A stretch of DNA of 64,000 nt. Source: Snodgrassella alvi_G (GTDB taxonomy: Bacteria > Pseudomonadota > Gammaproteobacteria > Burkholderiales > Neisseriaceae). The DNA lies in assembly GCA_946478525.1 (NCBI GenBank), contig CAMLCH010000003.1:48423-112422 (forward strand), written 5' to 3'. Each line of letters starts with the position of its first letter. Position 1 is the first letter of the stretch. The notes under the pieces are model-generated. The model saw nothing but the letters and a program-made list of their open reading frames with translations, did no database searches and was not told the DNA's origin. Shown in pieces: positions 27,904-36,147 of this stretch. The translations under genes and the position numbers were made by a program.

Positions 27904-28259
27904 ACCGACATCCACCCAGTAAACAGGAAATTAAAGCTGCTTTGCGTGCAAATTTACAATCCCCCCAACCATTTGCACCTTACTATTTACAACAGATAAC
28001 CTCACAAGATAATCAACGCTCATTGCACAGGAATGAATCAACAGAATATATAGCTTATATATTGTCACCATATCTGATAAGTGCTGATTCAGACTGGCAA
28101 GACCGGGGTAATCTGGTATTTCAACCTTGCACTAATCCAATGGAAGCTGAATTACGCGTGTTTTCATTCTGTAAACAACATAACTGGCAACCATTGTTAT
28201 GGCGAGGTTTAACTCCGATAGCACATCAAATATGGTCAGCCATGCTTAATCGGGAATGA
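27900..28259 (+). CDS. Hypothetical protein, second gene of the C4 unit
   Basis: A 119-residue protein starting MNRHPPSKQEIKAALRANLQ at an ATG preceded by AGGAGG. It overlaps the 52-residue gene by 4 bp, and a strong terminator follows 9 bp after its stop. The C-terminal half contains tryptophans and FSFCKQHNWQPLLWRGLTP. No membrane segment or signal peptide is visible, and no family is recognised. Context suggests a relic or satellite-phage-type gene under antisense-RNA control. Confidence 0.7.
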   Translation: MNRHPPSKQEIKAALRANLQSPQPFAPYYLQQITSQDNQRSLHRNESTEYIAYILSPYLISADSDWQDRGNLVFQPCTNPMEAELRVFSFCKQHNWQPLLWRGLTPIAHQIWSAMLNRE

Positions 28260-28268
28260 TTAATTAAG

Positions 28269-28300
28269 ATGCCTATGGTTTAACCCCATAGGCATTTTTT
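28269..28300 (+). terminator. Terminator of the C4 unit
   Basis: The ATGCCTATGG / CCATAGGCAT stem (28269-28278 and 28286-28295) is followed by a T-run. Confidence 0.92.
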
Positions 28301-28489
28301 GGTATTGAAAACACTTAAAAAAGGCTGCAAACTATATACGTAAAATTTAATCACAAAACTGATATTCGATAATCCCACTCTCAACGACATAGGTAGTACT
28401 CACACATTGGGATAATAGATATTTGCTAAACCGAATTTAATTCAGCTGAAAACCCTGCAGAAAAGAATAATTGAGTAATTGGACATAAC

Positions 28490-29617
28490 GTGAATAATAA
28501 AGTTAAACAATCAAAGTTCAAAATATTATTAATAATTAGCATTATCATGGTTATTGAGCCAGTGAAACAAAATAGGAACTTTGGTTTCGTTGACGCAAAA
28601 AATATAACCATGGACTATACTATTTACCCTTCTACTATTCCTGAAAGCCAGTTATTACGTATAGAAGAGGCTGAAAAGTTATATCATCAAGCATTTCACG
28701 ATGGATTTAATGGCGTCCTTAGCCCTAAAGCGTTAGTGGAATTGATTAAACATGCTTGGCAGTGGGATAAAAATGCGATGTTCTATTATTATAATATTCT
28801 TCGTAAGCATGAACTTTATGACAAGGAGGCGGAAGGAGGAGAAGTTACAATGTCATTTACTGAGTTTATGAAAAAATATCGAGATCAGTTAGTTGATAAT
28901 AACGGCAAACCGCTAATTGAACCGGTGGTATTTAAAGATGAAGATATGGAGATTTATTTAAGGAAGAAATTTGCTGACTTAAAATACCCAAAATTTGCTC
29001 ACGAAAGTTGGCATTATTGTTCTGATATACTTAGTGATAATGTGGTGTGGCAGCCATGCTCAGATGAACAATTAGAAGAAAATATTAAATATATCAATTA
29101 TGCTTTGGAAGGCGGTTATCACTGCTATGAAAATTTAACAGCACATATGCTGTTTCAACAAGGTTTTCATTATAAAGATAGTGATCACGAAAAAATTAAT
29201 AAATTAACCGAATATCGTAAATCATTAACATCAGAAAATTTAAAACTGGCAATTGATTATGCTAAAATAATGGCTGAGCACAGTTCAATTATTGGTATCT
29301 TAAGGGTAACTGAAGCTTATTTATATGGCTTAGGGCGTGAGCAAGATCCAGTCAAAGCCTATGCTTGGTCATTATTAAGCGATTATGCGAGACAAAAACT
29401 TATTGAGCTCGATAATTATTTAGCTTGGGATTATTACGAACTCCCTCCTGTTTGGGAATATAATAAACAAATTCAAACTCGTTTAAAACAAATTCTTACC
29501 CCAGTACAAAAGCAAGCTGCACAAAAAGAGTTAGCTATGTTAAAAACCAAAATTATTGATTGGAATTATAATCATTGGAAACGAGAACAAATTGATGATT
29601 TTCATCCTAAACCTTAA
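28490..29617 (+). CDS. Sel1-repeat-like protein with N-terminal membrane or signal segment
   Basis: A 375-residue protein starting at GTG with GGA 7 bp upstream. A hydrophobic stretch (ILLIISIIMVIEP) near the N-terminus suggests export or anchoring. The body is helical, and the segment TEAYLYGLGREQDPVKAYAW is a Sel1/TPR-like motif, as in proteins that scaffold interactions or neutralise toxins. Codon use is AT-rich. The C-terminus is charged (WKREQIDDFHPKP). The specific function is unknown. Confidence 0.7.
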   Translation: MNNKVKQSKFKILLIISIIMVIEPVKQNRNFGFVDAKNITMDYTIYPSTIPESQLLRIEEAEKLYHQAFHDGFNGVLSPKALVELIKHAWQWDKNAMFYYYNILRKHELYDKEAEGGEVTMSFTEFMKKYRDQLVDNNGKPLIEPVVFKDEDMEIYLRKKFADLKYPKFAHESWHYCSDILSDNVVWQPCSDEQLEENIKYINYALEGGYHCYENLTAHMLFQQGFHYKDSDHEKINKLTEYRKSLTSENLKLAIDYAKIMAEHSSIIGILRVTEAYLYGLGREQDPVKAYAWSLLSDYARQKLIELDNYLAWDYYELPPVWEYNKQIQTRLKQILTPVQKQAAQKELAMLKTKIIDWNYNHWKREQIDDFHPKP

Positions 29618-30151
29618 TTTTTGGGAATATATTATTTAATAAACATAAAGCTAACTAATGATGATATTTATTGAAATATAACCAGAACCACATTATGCAT
29701 TTTTCTTCAGGTATAGATAAATAACGAAATCAAACAGAGTATATTACTTAATAAGCAAAACTCTATTGTCAAATAGTCCAATCCTTATTGAATGAGCAGA
29801 AAATCAGTTGTAGAACTGCCTGCTGATATCATCATTAGTAGCCAAACATTTAATTATAATCAGATTAATTTTACAATTAATTGTTTTATCAGATTGCTTA
29901 TCAAAGCAGTATTTAATTAAGATCCATTTCATTTTATCGCTAAACCTGTTTAATAAAAACCCAGTTTCACTGCAGTTTGGCTAATGAATCCAACACAAAA
30001 GTGCATTTTAAACAATATAATTAGCCACAATCTGAAAAAATATTATATTTCAAACTTATAAATATAATATTTTTCCAACATCATGAAACTAATTAAAATT
30101 TCTAACAGATTAGAATTTCAGGTTTGCTAATAACCATAATAAGAGTATATT
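29618..30151. other. Gene-free AT-rich stretch
   Basis: No supported gene. A 42-residue frame at 29792-29920 lacks a ribosome site. The stretch ends at the promoter of the iron uptake operon. Confidence 0.5.
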
Positions 30152-30194
30152 GATAATACTTATCACTTAATAGCAAGAATTAACATAATTCTTG
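30152..30194. promoter_or_regulatory. Fur-like site and adjacent palindrome upstream of the P19 iron operon
   Basis: GATAATACTTATC at 30152-30164 fits the 6-1-6 Fur pattern with 11 of 12 matches. Ten bases later is a perfect 9-3-9 palindrome: CAAGAATTA (30174-30182), 3-bp spacer, TAATTCTTG (30186-30194). The second dyad may bind a further regulator. Both lie within 90 bp of the first gene. Confidence 0.5.
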
Positions 30195-30234
30195 ATTATG
30201 TATATATTTGTATGCAATTAAAAGGGAAACAATC

Positions 30235-30780
30235 ATGTCTTTTAAGAAAATTGTTATTGCAAGTGCTGTGTTAATGTCCATGTCTGCTTTCGCTCAGGAA
30301 TATCCGATGGGTAAGCCTATTATCAAAAATGGCATGGAAATTGCCGGTGTATATCTGCCGCCTATTACCATGGACACTGAGGGCATGGATCACAGCAATA
30401 TGCATTTGCCGGCTGGCCAGTCCGATATTCACATGGAAGCAGATATTCATGCCACAGAAGGTAACCCAAATGGTTTTGCCGAAGGTGACTGGATGCCAAA
30501 TCTGAATATTGAATATACCATTACCAAATTAACCAAAGGAAACTATAAACATTCCGGTAAATTCATGACCATGGTTGCCAATGACGGACCTCACTATGGC
30601 GACAATATTAAATTAAACGGCTATGGAAAATACCGTGTTACCTATCGTATTTCTCCACCAACACCAAATCAGATGGCACGTCATATTGATAAAGAAACCG
30701 GTGTTGCTCCATGGTTTGCACCCTTTGAAGTCAGCTGGGACTTTGACTATGCCGGTGTAGGTCGAAAAGGTAGCTATTAA
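30235..30780 (+). CDS. Periplasmic iron/copper-binding protein, P19/Tp34 family
   Basis: A secreted protein of 181 residues. A signal peptide ends at SAFA before QEYPMGKPI. The mature protein has family features: methionine- and histidine-rich metal ligands (DHSNMHL, DIHMEADIHA), the GDWMPNLNIEY strand and DGPHYGDNIKL. P19-type proteins bind Cu and Fe and feed FTR1-type permeases. The ATG at 30235 is preferred for its AAAGGGAAA site; the frame extends upstream without coding signs. It is first of a five-gene iron cluster. Confidence 0.9.
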   Translation: MSFKKIVIASAVLMSMSAFAQEYPMGKPIIKNGMEIAGVYLPPITMDTEGMDHSNMHLPAGQSDIHMEADIHATEGNPNGFAEGDWMPNLNIEYTITKLTKGNYKHSGKFMTMVANDGPHYGDNIKLNGYGKYRVTYRISPPTPNQMARHIDKETGVAPWFAPFEVSWDFDYAGVGRKGSY

Positions 30781-30883
30781 TTGAGCTATACCGAATTAGC
30801 CGGGATTATTCTGTCTGGGTTTAATCAGAGTAATCCCTATAAACGCACAGAAGATTTTCAATCTGCTCCACGAATAAATAGTC

Positions 30884-31219
30884 ATGAAAAAAATTTCACT
30901 TATCATTCTGTTTTTCTACAGCATGGTGACAGCATTCTCTGTATTTGCAGACGATAAAGTTACACTGGAATTAAAAATGAAAGACGGGGACATGATCCCG
31001 CTGGTACTTAATGCACCGGCCAATAAAATCATTCGCATTAAAGTCAGCAATATCGGTAAGGGGCCTGTCGAGTTTGAAAGTACTCAGCTTATAAAAGAAA
31101 AAGTACTGGCTCCGGGTGCCTCTTCCGTTATCGTTATCTCGCCCAAAAAACCCGGAACATACGTATTTTTTGATGACTTTCATTTAAATAAACCCAAAGG
31201 TCAGCTAATCGTTAAATAA
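30884..31219 (+). CDS. Periplasmic cupredoxin-domain protein
   Basis: A 111-residue exported protein whose signal peptide ends near SVFA. The mature part is one cupredoxin-like beta barrel, with EFESTQL, PGASSVIVISPKKPGTY and the conserved FFDDFH end. This matches stand-alone FtrB-type proteins and the N-terminal domain of E. coli EfeO. The likely role is Cu-assisted oxidation of Fe2+ before transport. It sits between P19 and FTR1. Confidence 0.85.
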   Translation: MKKISLIILFFYSMVTAFSVFADDKVTLELKMKDGDMIPLVLNAPANKIIRIKVSNIGKGPVEFESTQLIKEKVLAPGASSVIVISPKKPGTYVFFDDFHLNKPKGQLIVK

Positions 31220-31241
31220 ATCCAAGTCACTGGGAAATTTT

Positions 31242-32078
31242 ATGGGACAAGTTATTTTTGTCGTTTGGCGCGAATGTTTCGAGGCACTGCTGGTAATCGG
31301 TATTATTTACGCATGGATCAGACGCAATCAGAACAGTAAAAAGGGGATGCAATACCTTACGCTTGGCGTAGTACTGGGCATTGCCATATCAGTCATATTA
31401 GCCCTGATTATCAATGGCGTATTCAAACAGCTAACCGATGACCACCAGACAATATTCTTAATGTGCATGTCATTTGTCGCCTGTATTCTCATCGTACAAA
31501 TGGTGTACTGGATGAGTAAAACCAATCGCAACATGAAAGCCATGCTAGAAAAAGAGATGGCGCAACAAGTAGGGCAAAATTCCTGGTGGGGGGCTTTGTT
31601 TATCGTCGCCATTGCCATTGCCCGTGAAGGTAGTGAGATTGTGGTGTTTTTATCCGGTCAAATCATGCAATTAAACGGCAGCAACTATTCGGGTTTTCTG
31701 CTGGCAGTACTGATTGGCTTCGCCGTGTCTGCTTTAACTTTTTATGTATTTATTCTGACCAGCCGTTTTATTCGCTGGCAGAAATTTTTTACCGTTACCA
31801 GTATCGTATTGCTGTTTCTGGCAATCTCATTGTGCATGAAAGCTGTGGAAGACGGAACCAATTTATTACTTGAGCATGACATCTCCATTCCAGACTGGCT
31901 TATTAACCCGGCATGGAACATCTCGGCATTTATTGATGACAGTGGTTTAATTGGCAGCCTTGCCTCCTCTCTGTTTGCTTATCGTTCACAACCAATGTGG
32001 ATAAGTGTCATCACATTTGCCAGCTTCTGGCTATTGATGGCAATATTATTCTTAAGGAAAAAAAACAATGCAGCCTAG
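31242..32078 (+). CDS. efeU: FTR1-family high-affinity iron permease
   Basis: An inner-membrane permease of 278 residues and about seven helices. The two REXXE iron motifs are present: RECFE at residues 10-14 and REGSE in the fourth helix region. GGGAAATTTT lies upstream. The last 11 bp overlap the EfeO gene. It is equivalent to EfeU/FtrC and imports iron delivered by the P19 and cupredoxin partners. Confidence 0.93.
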   Translation: MGQVIFVVWRECFEALLVIGIIYAWIRRNQNSKKGMQYLTLGVVLGIAISVILALIINGVFKQLTDDHQTIFLMCMSFVACILIVQMVYWMSKTNRNMKAMLEKEMAQQVGQNSWWGALFIVAIAIAREGSEIVVFLSGQIMQLNGSNYSGFLLAVLIGFAVSALTFYVFILTSRFIRWQKFFTVTSIVLLFLAISLCMKAVEDGTNLLLEHDISIPDWLINPAWNISAFIDDSGLIGSLASSLFAYRSQPMWISVITFASFWLLMAILFLRKKNNAA

Positions 32079-32958
32079 AAAGCTTCTTCCTCTGGCACTC
32101 TATTTTATGTTTTTACCTTTGCTGACCATAGCGCATGGTCTACGTGCCCCTGTCATCGACGAGAGTAACGCAATAGCTGCTAAAGGTGACATCCCTACAC
32201 CCGATAAATATTTATCGGCTATTCGCACCTATCAACAAGAAGTAGTAAAACAACTAAAAACTACAGAACAATACGTTCAGGCTATCGCTGACGCTACCAG
32301 AACCGGCCAGCAACAAAAAGCTGAACACAATTACGTTCTCGCCCATCAAAGCTATGAACAGGTGCGCACCATTATCCGTTTATTTGCTAATGCCGATGAA
32401 ACAATTAATTCGCGAGCTGATTATTATTTGAATGGAACAGATGATCCGGCATTCGTTGGCTTCCACCGACTGGAATATGATTTATTTGCTCGTCATGATC
32501 TGCCTAAGGCACAGTCAGAAGCAGTTAATTTAATTTATAAAATCAAAGATCTGCAAAAAAGGGTTGCTCATGATGAATTTGATATAGCGAAAATTATCCA
32601 GTCAGCAGCCGATTTTCAGGAATTGATCCTAAAAACCAAACTGATGGGACAGGAAAATCAGTATAGTCACAGCGATCTGGCTGATATACAGGCAAACATA
32701 CGTGGTTCAGCACAAATTATTAGTCATCTTTCTCCCTTTATCTCTGCTCAAAAATACAATGACCTTAAGAATAATAACCAACTAATTCTAGCTATCCTCA
32801 GTAAATACCAGCTACCACAGGGACAATTCCAACCATTTGATCAGCTTAGCCAACAGGATCATGATCAACTATATTCCCTTATCAGCACGCAGGCTCATCA
32901 ACTGGCTCAACTGAGAGCCGAACTGAGCGTGCCAGTCTACTATAAATATAAACATTAG
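32068..32958 (+). CDS. efeO: EfeO-type periplasmic protein (imelysin/M75 fold)
   Basis: A 296-residue exported protein. The signal peptide (LLPLALYFMFLPLLTIAHG) is followed by an alpha-helical M75 domain with the HXXE metal motif in GFHRLEYDLF. It lacks the N-terminal cupredoxin domain of E. coli EfeO; here that domain is a separate gene two positions upstream. It overlaps FTR1 by 11 bp and is followed by efeB after 7 bp. Confidence 0.9.
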   Translation: MQPRKLLPLALYFMFLPLLTIAHGLRAPVIDESNAIAAKGDIPTPDKYLSAIRTYQQEVVKQLKTTEQYVQAIADATRTGQQQKAEHNYVLAHQSYEQVRTIIRLFANADETINSRADYYLNGTDDPAFVGFHRLEYDLFARHDLPKAQSEAVNLIYKIKDLQKRVAHDEFDIAKIIQSAADFQELILKTKLMGQENQYSHSDLADIQANIRGSAQIISHLSPFISAQKYNDLKNNNQLILAILSKYQLPQGQFQPFDQLSQQDHDQLYSLISTQAHQLAQLRAELSVPVYYKYKH

Positions 32959-32965
32959 GGCTTTT

Positions 32966-34234
32966 ATGCAAAACGATCGCACCAATACCCAGACAGATAC
33001 GCTGGCCAACCCACAACGCCGGCAAGGCATGAAAATATTACTGGCCGGTAGTCTAGGCATGGCCAGTATAACCTCTTCGCAGTCTGCAAAAGCCAGTAAC
33101 AACTGTATACATGACTACAATCAGACCGTCGACTATCAGGGATTACATCAGGCAGGAGTAATCACGCCTGATACCAAAGAAGCCATTTTTGTGGCTTTTA
33201 ACATCACCGTTACTCAGAAAATACAACTACAAAAATTATTGCAGATTATTTCCCAGCGCATTGCTAATCTGACACGTCCGCAAACTCTGTCGATCGGTAA
33301 AAACGACCAGTTACCGCCAGCTGAATCCGGCATGCTGGGACAACATTTGTCTCCAGACTCATTAACTGTAACCATTGCTGTAGGACATAGTCTTTTTGAC
33401 CAACGCTTTGGTCTTAGCGATAAAAAACCGAGCAAACTGATTCCCATGCCGCGCTTTCCTAATGATAGACTCCAAAAACAGTGGTGTGGCGGTGATTTAT
33501 CTATTCAGTTCTGTGCCAACAGTCGTGAAAGCGTAATTTATGCTCTGCGTGATATCATCAGCCATACAAACAAATATATGATTCCGATATGGAAAATTGA
33601 TGGTTTTCTACCGGCGCGAGACATAGATAATCACACCACAGCGGTTAATTTATTTGGATTTAAAGACGGAACCGGCAATGCAGCCAATACCGATGCAGCC
33701 AAAATGGATGAATTAGTGTGGGTAACTAAAGCCAATCATGAACCGGCATGGTGTATCGGTGGTAGCTATCAAGCCATTCGTCTGATTCGTTTTAATCTGG
33801 AATTCTGGGATCGTACCCCGCTGGAGGATCAGGAAAATGATTTTGGTCGTTACAAACATAGTGGCGCACCAATGGGGATGAAACACGAAATGGATGATCC
33901 ACAAATGAATAAAGATCCGCACGGCGACCGCATCTTATTTGACTCACATATGCGCCGTGCTGAACCGCGTATTCCAGAACGTCATGTGGCCAAATTACGC
34001 CGGCGCAGTTTTAGCTACTCACTGGGTGTACTACCATCAGGACAAATGGATATGGGTTTAATATTTGTTGCTTACCAGAATGACCTGAAAAAAGGTTTTA
34101 TCGACACCCAAAACCGACTCAACGGTGAACCGTTAGAAAGATATATTAAGCCATTCGGAGGTGGTTTCTATTTTGTTTTGCCCGGCATCACCAAAGACAA
34201 TAACTATCTTGGTAAAAAGCTGCTCGACACCTGA
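32966..34234 (+). CDS. efeB: EfeB deferrochelatase / DyP-type peroxidase
   Basis: A 422-residue heme peroxidase. The N-terminus has a twin-arginine signal (NPQRRQGMKILLAGSLGM), so Tat export of the folded protein is expected. The DyP signature GFKDGTGN is present, followed by the conserved SHMRRAEPR segment of EfeB proteins. It is the last gene of the iron cluster. A proposed role is peroxide-linked oxidation of Fe2+ or release of iron from heme. A perfect 16-bp hairpin lies 137 bp downstream. Confidence 0.92.
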   Translation: MQNDRTNTQTDTLANPQRRQGMKILLAGSLGMASITSSQSAKASNNCIHDYNQTVDYQGLHQAGVITPDTKEAIFVAFNITVTQKIQLQKLLQIISQRIANLTRPQTLSIGKNDQLPPAESGMLGQHLSPDSLTVTIAVGHSLFDQRFGLSDKKPSKLIPMPRFPNDRLQKQWCGGDLSIQFCANSRESVIYALRDIISHTNKYMIPIWKIDGFLPARDIDNHTTAVNLFGFKDGTGNAANTDAAKMDELVWVTKANHEPAWCIGGSYQAIRLIRFNLEFWDRTPLEDQENDFGRYKHSGAPMGMKHEMDDPQMNKDPHGDRILFDSHMRRAEPRIPERHVAKLRRRSFSYSLGVLPSGQMDMGLIFVAYQNDLKKGFIDTQNRLNGEPLERYIKPFGGGFYFVLPGITKDNNYLGKKLLDT

Positions 34235-34371
34235 TCCGTTAAATTTAGCCAGTCATTAAAAACAATGAATAAATTTCATATTATTTCTGATGCAAAGTCA
34301 TTTTTATTTATTAAATATTTATAAAGTTAATTGCATTAAAAGTCATTTAAAAAGATCAGTTTCGAATCTAC

Positions 34372-34408
34372 AATATTGCATTCGCAAAATTATTGCGAAT
34401 GCAATATT
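34372..34408 (+). terminator. Perfect 16-bp hairpin after efeB
   Basis: Arms at 34372-34387 (aatattgcattcgcaa) and 34393-34408 flank a 5-nt loop. It is stable but followed only by an AT-mixed tail, so it is either an efeB terminator or an element in the leader of the next gene. Confidence 0.6.
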
Positions 34409-34474
34409 ATTATGATAGTAAAATTTCGAGGCACCAGTCTGCATGATCTGATCTCTTGAGTCTACGGGAAATAA

Positions 34475-36061
34475 ATGATTAAATCATTAGATTTTAAAAT
34501 AATTGTATTTCTACAACTGGCACTAAGCCCAATCATAATCAATAGTCTTGGCTATCCACTTAGCGCAATTAATATACTTGAAACCTGGATACTGGCAACA
34601 GTACTACTGTATTTCTTCCCACGCTGGTGGAAAATCTACATGGTGATAACCTCTGTCACCATCCTTATCTATTATCCTACTGCAACCTGTTTAGGAGCAT
34701 TTAGTCTGGCTACAGCAGCAGCTTTATTAAGTACAGATCAGGCCGAGAGTGTTGAATATTTAGGATCAATTACATGGAGCACCTATCTGGCATCCATCAT
34801 CTTAGCCTCATTACCTCTCATTCTCATTAAATTAACACGTCATACCAGTTTACCAAAATCTGATTTCCGCACACGCGTGGTTATTTTACTGATATTTAGT
34901 GGCATAATAATCTTTGCAGGCTATCGGCAACATAAAGCGCGAACCTTACAAAGCAACTTTGCCATAAACGCCCAACCTCTAAAATTTATTGCGGATGCGG
35001 TTATTCTTACTTATGCTTATCATGCAGAATTTGAAAAAATCAAAACCGGATTAAACAAACCAGTTAATATTATCGTTGACAAAGTCAACCAGAAATACAA
35101 ATTTTATGTTTTAGTAATTGGCGAAAGTGCCCGAGCTGACTATCTGCACCTATATGGTTTCAAAATCAGCAATACACCATTCATGGATAAAAAAGCTAAT
35201 TACATCATGGAAAATATGTATTCAACTGGTCCATACACCCAAATAGCATTGCCATTTGGTCTGACACTGAATAATGGTCAGGACATACAAATTAGAGACA
35301 ATATTCTAACCCTTGCTAAAAAAGCCAATATGGATACCATCTGGTTATCGAATCAGGGTGCCATAAATCAGTTTGATAGCAAAATTTCAACTTTGGCCTA
35401 TCAGGCCAACAAAGTTGTTTTTCTGAAAAATAGCAGCAACAAATCTGAAAAGAACACATTTGATGATCAGTTAATCCAACCCCTCACCCAAATATTAGAT
35501 AACCAATCTGACCAGCGTAATAAACTCATCGTTTTGCATTTAATGGGCTCTCACTGGGATTTTTGTGCCCGATTAAGAAAACCTGCAACTAAATATGTCA
35601 GCAACAGTAATTACAATTGTTATATCGATAGCATCAAAGCTACTGATTCCTTACTTCAGCAAATATATACTACCCTAGAAAAAACCAAGCAACCATTTAG
35701 TATTTTATATTTTGCTGATCATGGGTTATCACATGATCAGCAAGAAAAAGATAAATTCAATCACCAGTATAGTCTAAGACATACCGACCGATATTATCAG
35801 AATTATCATATTCCTTTAGTCATTATTAATAGCGATCAAACCAGTCAGATACGCAATCCAGCACAAAGAAGTGGTTTCGAACTTCTAGGCGGTTTAGCGA
35901 ATTGGCTGGGTATCTTTAGTCAACAGCTACCAAACAGTGACCAATTTTTCACCACAAAAGACAGCAAAGAAATTAAAATACTTGATAAATACCAGCAACT
36001 TAAACCACTAAACTCACTTCAACAAGATACTATTCCTGTTGAAATACAGCAGCTGAAATAA
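34475..36061 (+). CDS. Phosphoethanolamine transferase (EptA/CptA-like sulfatase fold)
   Basis: A 528-residue inner-membrane enzyme with about five N-terminal helices (to residue about 160) and a periplasmic alkaline-phosphatase-like domain. Key positions are Glu in VIGESARADY, the candidate nucleophile threonine in GPYTQIALP, and the metal site FADHGLS with HTDRYYQNYHIPL. Such enzymes transfer phosphoethanolamine to lipid A, LPS core or other glycans. Which acceptor is used cannot be told. GGGAA precedes the ATG. Confidence 0.88.
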   Translation: MIKSLDFKIIVFLQLALSPIIINSLGYPLSAINILETWILATVLLYFFPRWWKIYMVITSVTILIYYPTATCLGAFSLATAAALLSTDQAESVEYLGSITWSTYLASIILASLPLILIKLTRHTSLPKSDFRTRVVILLIFSGIIIFAGYRQHKARTLQSNFAINAQPLKFIADAVILTYAYHAEFEKIKTGLNKPVNIIVDKVNQKYKFYVLVIGESARADYLHLYGFKISNTPFMDKKANYIMENMYSTGPYTQIALPFGLTLNNGQDIQIRDNILTLAKKANMDTIWLSNQGAINQFDSKISTLAYQANKVVFLKNSSNKSEKNTFDDQLIQPLTQILDNQSDQRNKLIVLHLMGSHWDFCARLRKPATKYVSNSNYNCYIDSIKATDSLLQQIYTTLEKTKQPFSILYFADHGLSHDQQEKDKFNHQYSLRHTDRYYQNYHIPLVIINSDQTSQIRNPAQRSGFELLGGLANWLGIFSQQLPNSDQFFTTKDSKEIKILDKYQQLKPLNSLQQDTIPVEIQQLK

Positions 36062-36085
36062 ATAACGGTAATCATCATTTAATTA

Positions 36086-36118
36086 AAAAAATACTGTTGT
36101 CTGGCAACAGTATTTTTT
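36086..36118. terminator. Bidirectional terminator between the transferase gene and pepN
   Basis: Arms of 14 bp (36086-36099 and 36105-36118) with A-rich and T-rich ends serve both converging genes. Confidence 0.88.
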
Positions 36119-36147
36119 CGCAGTGCTTCAGTATAAATTGATGATCA

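Noticed and set aside
27300..28300. Intact prophage or satellite phage around the C4 RNA
   Set aside because: No integrase, primase, capsid gene or attachment-site repeat was seen on either side.
29792..29920. 42-residue frame before the iron operon
   Set aside because: No Shine-Dalgarno and no recognisable family; could be chance.
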